From assembly GCA_002396505.1 (NCBI GenBank), contig DGYA01000113.1, positions 1 to 13,980 on the forward strand: 13,980 nt of DNA, in the 5' to 3' direction. The DNA is from Cyanobacteria bacterium UBA5018. Lineage in GTDB: Bacteria > Cyanobacteriota > Cyanobacteriia > PCC-6307 > Cyanobiaceae. The notes beneath the pieces are model-generated. The model did not search any database. It was given only the letters and a program-made list of their open reading frames with translations, and was not told the origin of the DNA. Shown here one piece after another: positions 1 to 5,147 of the stretch. The translations under genes were made by a program, and so were the position numbers. Numbering within the stretch: the first letter of the stretch is position 1; each line of letters opens with the position of its first letter.

Positions 1-488
1 CAGTTTTCCCTGTCGCCTGACACCCTGGAGCTGAGGGTGCGGGCCATCAGGGCCAGGGCCTGTTGCAGGTCGCCGAGCCCCCGCTCCTGCAGGCGGCGTT
101 GATGGAGTGAGTAACCCTGGATCAAGTGCTGGCGTAGCACCTGGGTGGCCCAGATCCGGAACTGGGTGCCGCGAGGTGACTTGACGCGATAGCCCACGGA
201 GATGATCACATCGAGGCTGTAGAAGCCCACGGGCCGGTCGGCACCGGCAATGTGCAAAAAATGCACATTGCTTTTTTCGGGCAGCTCCCCCTCTCGAAAC
301 ACGTTGCCCACGTGGCGGGTGATCACCGAGCGCTCACGGCCAAACAGCTCAGCCATCTGGGCTTGACTGAGCCACACGGTGTCAGCCTCCAGACGCACAT
401 CAAGTGACACCTGGCCATCAGCGGCCTGGAAAAAGATGACCTGATCGAGGGCCTGCTGCTCCAGATGGTCTTCTGTGATGCGCGCCAT
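1..488 (-). CDS. rhuM: RhuM family protein, N-terminal part (3' end outside window)
   Basis: The frame starts at ATG 488-486 and stays open to base 3, giving 162 residues of a family usually a little over 300 long. Visible hallmarks of RhuM (COG3943) are an N-terminal DNA-binding-like segment with VWLSQAQMAELFGRERSVIT (about residues 38-57) and the family block DVIISVGYRVKSPRGTQFR followed by IWATQVLRQHL (about 93-123). The start overlaps the hsdS stop by one base (TGATG), with GAGGAGG about ten bases upstream, so it belongs to the hsd operon. RhuM genes are often found between hsdS and hsdR in type I loci; their biochemical role is not established. That hsdR follows beyond base 1 is inference. 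Family assignment is confident. Confidence 0.9.
   Translation of the reverse strand, partial: MARITEDHLEQQALDQVIFFQAADGQVSLDVRLEADTVWLSQAQMAELFGRERSVITRHVGNVFREGELPEKSNVHFLHIAGADRPVGFYSLDVIISVGYRVKSPRGTQFRIWATQVLRQHLIQGYSLHQRRLQERGLGDLQQALALMARTLSSRVSGDREN
247..277 (+). terminator. Terminator-like hairpin antisense to rhuM
   Basis: GCAATGTGCA (247-256) and TGCACATTGC (262-271) are perfect 10-bp complements around a loop of five A, followed by TTTTTT (272-277). Read on the plus strand this is a textbook intrinsic terminator shape. It lies inside rhuM codons (residues about 73-81, KSNVHFLHI), so it would stop antisense, not sense, transcripts. Function is inferred from shape only; a coincidence of coding sequence is possible. 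Confidence 0.4.
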
Positions 489-1832
489 CAGACACCAACC
501 TCCTCAAGCATCTTCTCGGCATCAGGGATGCGGAGTTCGCCGGAGATGAGTTTGGGGAGGAGGGCATCACGCTGATTGCCCAGTATTCGATTCTCTTCAA
601 GATTAGTTTTGATCTTCCCAAGCAATGCTCCAGAGCTTCTGTTGAACGACTGAATCGCCTCCAGCGAGGGGGAAATTGTCGCAACCCCATCGAGCGTATC
701 TCTCGTGATCGTACTGAATACTGATCCATGCGCCCTCGCCTCAAGTATCTCTACAAGAGATTTCGTGAGATAAAAGCAGAAAAACTCGCCATTCTCCGCC
801 TTCGATCTCAGACCGTAGCAAGATTGATTCATTGCCATATCCCGCCCAGCTAGACAAACCTTGCCAACTGTTCCTCTCGCCGAGATAATCGTTGTGCCCG
901 TTGGCAGAAGTTTTGACGAGCAGTTTGCAAGGCCCTCTGGTGTAATTCTTTTTTCCGTCTGTATCACCCAGCAGCTAGAACCCGGCGGGGCATCAACAAC
1001 TGAGAACCAGGGTATAGAACCATTCCAGTATTCATCGATGCTTGTCTTTGGAGTGCCCCCGCTGATTACATCAACGAGTTTGGTGAATGAGCAGCACTGC
1101 CACCCACACGGAATCTCCCCCAGTTCCGAATCCTCAAATGAATCTGGGAACAGGTCGCTGATTTCTGCTGGCAATCCAGTGGAGCGACCTTCTGCCTTCG
1201 CTCTGACTGGGTCGAAATCCACAAACCACGACTTGAAGAGCGCCTTTGCCATCGCCTCCAAGGTTTCGTTGGTTTTGCGGTTCAGTTCGATCTTGTCGTC
1301 TAAAGAGTGAACAATCTCGCCTATTGCCCTTTGGATTCTGATCTGTGGCAAGCGCAACTCAATCGATCTCTGCGAGGTAAGAGACACATAGGGTGCCATA
1401 TCGGTTTCGCCCCCACATACAGAAAAAACTCTTTTGAACTGAGGCGACCTCATATAGGCAAACAAGTAATACCTATCAATCACCTGCTCGTTCAGAACTC
1501 GCCAGAATGTGGTCTGTGGCGAGCACACAAAGGGAGGCGAACCCTCCCTGGCAAAACCAATTTTTCCCAGTGTTCCTTTGTGTGAGATCAGAACATCTCC
1601 CGCCTTGCCGACGCCCTTACGTATTCTTAAGGTGGCATCTGTGTTAATCTTTTCGGCGGAACTAAAACTAATCTTTCCATCGCTGAGATCTGCGGCACGA
1701 ATGAATGCGGTTCCGATTTCACAAAACTCGTTCTTTAGGGGTCTGTATTCCCCGTGGTTGCCATCCTCTACAAGCAAGACGCCTTTTTTTCTGTAGATCG
1801 ATTACTGAGATTTTCCCGTTTTCAGAACTCAT
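488..1832 (-). CDS. hsdS: Type I restriction-modification specificity subunit, frameshifted near its 5' end
   Basis: HsdS gives the HsdM2S methylase and the full HsdR2M2S complex their target sequence. The long frame (488-1777) gives 429 residues with two target-recognition domains. They are split by the conserved helical spacer containing HSLDDKIELNRKTNETLEAM (about residues 157-176) plus AKALFKSWFVDFDP, and the protein ends with the typical QRDALLPKLISGELRIPD. The start is the odd point. ATG 1832-1830 has a perfect AAGGAGG seven bases upstream and an ATGA overlap with the preceding gene; it encodes MSSENGKISVIDLQKK and then enters a run of seven A (1784-1790). As written, that frame stops after about 37 codons; with six A it would continue as GVLLVEDGNHGEYRP, the usual HsdS N-terminus, giving about 447 residues. 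The alternatives are a sequencing error, a phase-variable or slippage-corrected gene, or a broken gene rescued by the weak TTG at 1777. Confidence 0.85.
1784..1790 (-). repeat. hsdS: A7 homopolymer at the hsdS frameshift
   Basis: Seven T on the plus strand (seven A in the sense strand) lie between the codons for HsdS residues 14 and 17. Loss of one A joins the well-initiated reading frame to the body of HsdS. Runs of this kind change length by replication slippage, and polymerases can also slip on them. Whether the length really varies cannot be seen here. Confidence 0.7.
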
Positions 1833-1887
1833 ATTCCAACCTCCTTGGATTCTCGGCAATCTTCTGATCCAACTTCGTCCCTTTCAC
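1822..1887 (-). pseudogene. Diverged remnant of an hsdM 3' end, read out of frame
   Basis: In the frame from 1887 to the TGA at 1824-1822 the minus strand encodes VKGTKLDQKIAENPRRLEYE plus F. This matches the HsdM C-terminus EEGSKLDAAIARNLAWLGFG in the G-x-KLD-xx-IA-x-N-xxx-L pattern and in length. The surrounding gene (1829-2227) uses another frame. The remnant ends eight bases inside hsdS, an hsdM/hsdS stop-start overlap often seen in intact type I loci. I read it as the original hsdM tail left next to hsdS when other genes were inserted. The match is short and diverged, so moderate confidence. Confidence 0.5.
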
Positions 1888-2227
1888 TTCGCTGCTTCAA
1901 TCCCTCCGCCAATCTCCCCTGCCACACCTTCAAATCCCCTCCCACAAAATCCACCAGATCAGCCAAAGCCACCTCGTGCTCCCAATCCCGCATCCGAGCG
2001 CAGCCTTCGAGCAGGGCGTCGACATCCGGCCAGATCTGCCGTAGGAATGGTTCCTCGACCAACGCTACCCGCAGCGCTTCCTGCACGATGCCCAGCTGGC
2101 GTTGCACGGCGCTGCGGGTCAGGTCGTCGCTGAGGCTCTCCTGCAAGGGGGCGTTGGCGATATAGCGCTGGATTGAGCTGATGGCCTGCAGGGCATGGCC
2201 GAGGCGGCGGCTGGCTTCAGGTGTCAT
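1829..2227 (-). CDS. HEPN/DUF86 (HepT-like) family protein, copy 1
   Basis: A 132-residue helical protein with the DUF86 layout: SDDLTRSAVQRQLGIVQEAL (about residues 33-52) matches the family's D...AV.R.L.I.GEA helix, followed by CARMRDWEH, where HEPN RNases carry R-x4-6-H. Here the spacing is R78-x5-H84 (or R80-x3-H84), so the catalytic site is degenerate or unusual. The start overlaps the mntA stop (ATGA), and the stop overlaps the hsdS ATG, also ATGA. Residues 1-110 are about four-fifths identical by eye to the copy at 2951-3361. The last 20 or so residues are unlike that copy because they read a diverged hsdM tail in another frame. It could be a third partner of HepT/MntA or a decayed toxin; the function is unknown. 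Confidence 0.75.
   Translation of the reverse strand: MTPEASRRLGHALQAISSIQRYIANAPLQESLSDDLTRSAVQRQLGIVQEALRVALVEEPFLRQIWPDVDALLEGCARMRDWEHEVALADLVDFVGGDLKVWQGRLAEGLKQRSERDEVGSEDCRESKEVGI
1840..1846 (-). promoter_or_regulatory. hsdS: Strong ribosome binding site fixing the hsdS start
   Basis: AAGGAGG on the minus strand lies seven bases before ATG 1832-1830. The site also lies inside the 3' end of the preceding gene and inside the diverged hsdM tail. It argues that the true hsdS start is 1832 rather than the TTG at 1777, which has only AAGG close by. Confidence 0.75.
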
Positions 2228-2538
2228 GGCCGCGCTTCGCCCCGATAGATCACCATCCCCACGCGCTCGATATGTTCCAACAATGGCGCATGGGTGATGG
2301 CCGCCAGGGCGTGTACATCAAAGCGGTACGGCAGGGGCAGCTCCTCCAGTTCGGCGGCGATCGCTTCGGCGCCAAGGGCTCCCAGGGAGCCGGCCAGGGC
2401 CAGGTCCACATCGGAGCGATCGCTGTGGGTGCCCTTGGCGCGGGAGCCGAACAGGGTAGCGCTCTCGATTTCCCGGTGCTGGCGCAGCACCGAGCGCACC
2501 AGCTCCAGTTCGCTGGCCAGCAGGGGATCTCGGGTCAT
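2224..2538 (-). CDS. mntA: MntA-type minimal nucleotidyltransferase antitoxin
   Basis: A 104-residue protein of the minimal nucleotidyltransferase (MNT, HI0073) family. The nucleotidyltransferase signature G-S-x10-D-x-D is complete: FGSRAKGTHSDRSDVDLAL gives G31, S32, D43 and D45. In characterised HepT/MntA pairs the MntA enzyme adds AMP to a tyrosine of HepT and so silences the toxin; the same role is inferred here because hepT is immediately upstream with a 4-base ATGA overlap. AGGAGG lies seven bases before the ATG, one of the best ribosome binding sites in the operon, consistent with antitoxin being made efficiently. The stop again overlaps the next start by four bases. Two HIP1 octamers lie inside the gene. 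Confidence 0.92.
   Translation of the reverse strand: MTRDPLLASELELVRSVLRQHREIESATLFGSRAKGTHSDRSDVDLALAGSLGALGAEAIAAELEELPLPYRFDVHALAAITHAPLLEHIERVGMVIYRGEARP
2357..2364. repeat. HIP1 octamer
   Basis: GCGATCGC, the highly iterated palindrome typical of many cyanobacterial chromosomes, lies within mntA. Confidence 0.7.
2416..2423. repeat. HIP1 octamer
   Basis: Second GCGATCGC within mntA, 59 bases from the first. Two in one short gene suggest that this gene has long resided in a HIP1-bearing cyanobacterial genome. Confidence 0.7.
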
Positions 2539-2954
2539 AGCGTCACCTCCTGCTGCAGGAAGTTGAGCAGCCGCTCCATAGCCGGAAGATACTGCTGGTG
2601 AATGGCCTCCACCGCCTCTTCAAACACTATTGGATTGTAGGTGTGAGACAGCAGATTGCGGTGGTCGAGCATGGCGATCCACACCTGGCCATCGGCGATC
2701 AGCTTGGCGGCAAAGGCATCCTTGAGCACCTGGCGTGGCATCACCACCGCAAACACGAAGCCATTGGCCTCCATATAGTCTTTCGTGGTTTTCCAGGCCA
2801 GCTCGAAGCAGTATTCGAAGCGTTGGATCACCCCTTCCTTTTCCAGCTGGTTGAGGGCTGCAGGGCCATTCACCATGGCCTCACGCAACAAGGCCAGCGC
2901 CCGCTCAAAGTTGCTCAGACGCTGCTGCCAGCGGATGTCGGCGGCTGGTGTCAT
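2535..2954 (-). CDS. hepT: HepT-type HEPN toxin / nucleotidyltransferase substrate-binding protein (HI0074 family)
   Basis: A 139-residue all-helical protein of the HI0074/HEPN group. Residues 96-106 read LDHRNLLSHTY, a full R-x4-H-x-Y motif (R99, H104, Y106). In known HepT RNase toxins R and H form the active site and the Tyr is the residue AMPylated by MntA. The N-terminal RFEYCFELAWKTTKDYMEAN (about 45-64) is the family's signature helix. It directly precedes mntA (ATGA overlap), so this is a complete toxin-antitoxin pair inside a type I RM operon. The start overlaps the stop of the preceding chimeric gene by four bases, and its first codons lie in the 102-bp repeat shared with the hsdM end. 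Assignment is strong; toxicity is inferred. Confidence 0.9.
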   Translation of the reverse strand: MTPAADIRWQQRLSNFERALALLREAMVNGPAALNQLEKEGVIQRFEYCFELAWKTTKDYMEANGFVFAVVMPRQVLKDAFAAKLIADGQVWIAMLDHRNLLSHTYNPIVFEEAVEAIHQQYLPAMERLLNFLQQEVTL

Positions 2955-3022
2955 TCGGCTCCAAACCCCAACCAGGCCAGGTTACGGGCAATCGCCGCAT
3001 CCAGTTTTGATCCCTCTTCCTG
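2921..3022. repeat. 102-bp direct repeat, copy A (hepT start plus hsdM tail)
   Basis: Matches 5046-5147 with a single difference (2942 C versus 5067 T). It contains the first codons of hepT and, overlapping them by ATGA, the last 24 codons of hsdM. Here the hsdM tail is joined in frame to a HEPN/DUF86-like gene at about 3022/3023. The near identity suggests a recent duplication or ongoing gene conversion. Confidence 0.97.
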
Positions 3023-3361
3023 ATGCAGCCTCAACCCCTCCGCCAACCTCCCCTGCCACAGCTTCAGATCCCCGTCCACAAAACCCACCAGATCAGCCAA
3101 AGCCACCCCCTGCTCCCAATCCCGCATGCGAGCGCAGCCTTCGAGCAGGGCATCGCCATCCGGCCAGATCTGCCGCAGGGACGGTTCCTCGACCAAGGCC
3201 ACCCGCAGGGCTTCCTGCACGATGCCCAGTGGGCGTTGCACGGCGCTGCGGGTCAGATCATCTGCCAGGTAATTATGTAGACAATCCTTGGTGGTGTAGC
3301 GCTCGATGGCGGTGATAGCCTGAAGGGCATGCCCTAGGCGGCGACTGGCTTCTGGATTCAT
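2951..3361 (-). CDS. HEPN/DUF86-like protein, copy 2, with an HsdM C-terminal tail
   Basis: A 136-residue paralogue of the 1829-2227 protein. Residues 1 to about 112 share its helices, but the C-terminus is EEGSKLDAAIARNLAWLGFG plus AE, identical to the last residues of HsdM. The join lies near 3022/3023, where the 102-bp repeat begins. The possible HEPN histidine of copy 1 (H84) is glutamine here (RMRDWEQ), so RNase activity is unlikely. It starts two bases after the stop of the nuclease-like gene and ends with an ATGA overlap onto hepT, so it remains a continuous translated link in the operon. Whether the HsdM tail lets it bind the RM complex is speculation. It is an intact gene, but possibly only a recombination product. 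Confidence 0.75.
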   Translation of the reverse strand: MNPEASRRLGHALQAITAIERYTTKDCLHNYLADDLTRSAVQRPLGIVQEALRVALVEEPSLRQIWPDGDALLEGCARMRDWEQGVALADLVGFVDGDLKLWQGRLAEGLRLHQEEGSKLDAAIARNLAWLGFGAE

Positions 3362-3363
3362 GG

Positions 3364-3954
3364 CTATAGGTCGAACTCTCCTGATGTCAATCCCTTTGCC
3401 TGAGCCATTTCCGGATTGTAGACATAGACGGAATCCTTGTGCATTCCCCAGGCTCTCACTGGATCAGCGAGCTTCTTGCGAAGTTCAATCTGTATCTCTT
3501 GGCATTCAGTATCAGTAGCCCATTCAGCATTAAGCACAACGATCAGATAAAATTGAAGATCTCTCAATGCACTGTTAAAAATGTAGGCCGGAACATCCGA
3601 AAGATCTGCTTCCGGCCTGAATGCGCCGACCTTGACACCAGCAATCATAGCGATAGCATTGGACAATTTACTGGCCCACTCTTGCAGATTCGCATCAAAT
3701 TCTGCTGTATTTTCCTGCCTTGCGATGCTGGACTTTGCCTCGACAATCCACACCTTTGGGCGTTGCCTCGCCAAGTCAGACCAGGCAAACTCAGCCATTT
3801 TGGGGATGCAACTCTTGCGGAAAAGCCCCTTTTGCTTGGAATGTTGCTCCAAGAGGAAAATACATTCTCTGCGGAATGGGCCAAACCACAATCCAGACTC
3901 AAAAAGCCTGAAATTGCCATCGGTATCAAGAACAACTGGAGAGGTGAGGCTCAT
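3364..3954 (-). CDS. Putative PD-(D/E)xK-like nuclease partner of the adjacent ATPase
   Basis: A 196-residue protein that I cannot place in a named family. The clearest motif is PKVWIVEAKSS (residues 66-76): a hydrophobic strand followed by E-A-K, as in the (D/E)xK half of PD-(D/E)xK nucleases. Acidic residues E55 and D60 precede it and could supply the other metal ligand. No signal peptide is visible; LQFYLIVVLNA (133-143) looks like a buried strand rather than a membrane helix. It overlaps the ATPase stop by four bases (ATGA), so the two are almost surely co-produced. By analogy with other ATPase plus nuclease pairs in defence islands, I infer a nuclease effector gated by the ATPase. Three internal ORFs on the other strand are ignored as shadows. 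Confidence 0.7.
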   Translation of the reverse strand: MSLTSPVVLDTDGNFRLFESGLWFGPFRRECIFLLEQHSKQKGLFRKSCIPKMAEFAWSDLARQRPKVWIVEAKSSIARQENTAEFDANLQEWASKLSNAIAMIAGVKVGAFRPEADLSDVPAYIFNSALRDLQFYLIVVLNAEWATDTECQEIQIELRKKLADPVRAWGMHKDSVYVYNPEMAQAKGLTSGEFDL

Positions 3955-4958
3955 AGGATCTCAATCTCCTGCCTGTAAAGCGCACCCACCTCATCGATCA
4001 CAGGATTGTCGGGCATTCCTTCCAGCATGTTTTCAGTGCTCCAGCCTTCAGAATCTCCAGAAAGGACAGGGATAGATAGGGAATGCCGTTTGGCTATGAG
4101 ATGAAGATTCTTGACCACGAAGTAAGAGTGGCTTGATAGGAAGAACTGAATTCCCCTCTGCGCTAAGGTCGCAATGATTTCAAGGAACGTGCTGATCGCA
4201 TGAGGATGCAGCGCAGACTCCGGCTCGTCGATGAAAACTACAGAATCAAGCACCAGTGAACGGTTACCTAGGAGAGTGTCCAGAATGCCAATCTTTTTGA
4301 TGCCTTCTGCAGCCATCCCAATGGCGAAGCGCTGGTTACCCTTCTTGTAAAACCACTTGCCAGAATCTTCTTCATAGATTACCTTGCCTCCGAGAAGCCC
4401 CTCCAGCTCATCGCGAGCATTTGCAAACTCATGATAGTTTCTTCCTTGCCTTCTGCCATGGCGAAGAGCGATGGCTAAATCATAATAGGTGTCATCAAAG
4501 CCGAATAGTTGATCCCGTTCCCGCGATTGCAGGATCAGATGATGCAGCGACAACACCTCCTTTGCTGGTAGAAAGATGGAATTACTGGCCCGTGTTTCGC
4601 CACTCGTTTCCACGGATTGAATCTGCCGCCTCGTATCGCGGCCAAAACCATAGGAGAAACGATCGCCATCGATCTGGGCGTCAAAGCGGAGCGGCTCCTG
4701 GCTGCCCTTGTTCACCAGATCGCCAATGCGCTCAGGCTGAAAAGTCCAGTACAACTTCTCGGCCAGGATCTGTGCGGCCGAGCGCGGCTCCTGGCCCCGG
4801 CCGTGCAGCTCCAAGGTGCGCATGGCCACATACAGGCTTTTAAGCGCAAATGTTTTGCCACAGCCATTGCTACCGATCACCAAGTTGATCGGCCCCAGAT
4901 TATCCCAGCGAAGCTCGGAGAGGGGGCCGAAGTTATCCCAGCAGCAGGATTCAATCAC
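3951..4958 (-). CDS. AAA/ABC-type P-loop ATPase (AAA15/OLD-like)
   Basis: A 335-residue protein with all ABC/SMC-like ATPase landmarks. These are Walker A GSNGCGKT (29-36), a signature-like stretch AAEGIKKIGIL (216-226), Walker B plus D-loop region VVFIDEPESALHP (240-252), and a switch histidine in FFLSSHS (272-278). The short arrangement, in which a roughly 200-residue middle replaces a coiled coil, is typical of AAA15/AAA21 ATPases in phage-defence loci; no TOPRIM domain is visible, so it is not a full OLD nuclease. The start is GTG 4958 with AGAGG seven bases upstream. It overlaps the 42-codon remnant ORF by eight bases, which could couple its translation to hsdM. Its stop overlaps the next gene by four bases. 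Anti-phage function is inferred from context. Confidence 0.88.
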   Translation of the reverse strand: MIESCCWDNFGPLSELRWDNLGPINLVIGSNGCGKTFALKSLYVAMRTLELHGRGQEPRSAAQILAEKLYWTFQPERIGDLVNKGSQEPLRFDAQIDGDRFSYGFGRDTRRQIQSVETSGETRASNSIFLPAKEVLSLHHLILQSRERDQLFGFDDTYYDLAIALRHGRRQGRNYHEFANARDELEGLLGGKVIYEEDSGKWFYKKGNQRFAIGMAAEGIKKIGILDTLLGNRSLVLDSVVFIDEPESALHPHAISTFLEIIATLAQRGIQFFLSSHSYFVVKNLHLIAKRHSLSIPVLSGDSEGWSTENMLEGMPDNPVIDEVGALYRQEIEIL

Positions 4959-5079
4959 TGGAATACCTCTTGGCCATGATTGGAATTTTAGTACAAACCT
5001 GATTGTTCATGGCTCCGGATAGATCGCAATCAAAATTCACCAGGTGCTGCTGCCAGCGGATGTCGGTGGCTGGTGTCAT
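4951..5079 (-). pseudogene. 42-codon hepT remnant between hsdM and the ATPase gene
   Basis: ATG 5079-5077 overlaps the hsdM stop (ATGA) exactly as hepT's ATG overlaps the chimeric gene's stop. The first residues MTPATDIRWQQHLVNFD match hepT's MTPAADIRWQQRLSNFE, then similarity stops and the frame ends at 4953-4951. I read it as the beginning of a second hepT whose remainder was replaced by the ATPase module. It may still act as a leader that carries ribosomes from hsdM to the GTG of the ATPase gene. Confidence 0.65.
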
Positions 5080-5147
5080 TCGGCTCCAAACCCCAACCAG
5101 GCCAGGTTACGGGCAATCGCCGCATCCAGTTTTGATCCCTCTTCCTG
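5046..5147. repeat. 102-bp direct repeat, copy B (true hsdM end)
   Basis: Matches 2921-3022 with one mismatch. This copy forms the genuine 3' end of hsdM and the start of the hepT remnant. Beyond 5147 it continues as hsdM coding sequence while copy A switches to the HEPN-like gene. Everything between the copies (3023-5045) is the candidate exchanged module. Confidence 0.97.

Noticed and set aside
861..1310. 149-residue plus-strand frame inside hsdS
   Set aside because: Exact antisense of the HsdS coding region, with no motif, start signal or independent support.
1784..1796. Programmed -1 ribosomal frameshift at AAAAAAG in hsdS
   Set aside because: The slippery heptamer is not in the needed phase, and joining the frames requires +1 (or loss of one A), not -1. 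Length variation or transcript slippage fits better.
3439..3978. 179-residue plus-strand frame opposite the nuclease-like gene
   Set aside because: Shadow of the 3364-3954 gene, whose operon overlaps and E-A-K motif make the minus strand the coding strand.
2921..5147. Insertion sequence flanked by direct repeats
   Set aside because: No transposase, terminal inverted repeats or short target duplication are visible; the repeats are coding sequence of hsdM and hepT, so homologous or illegitimate recombination is a better explanation.
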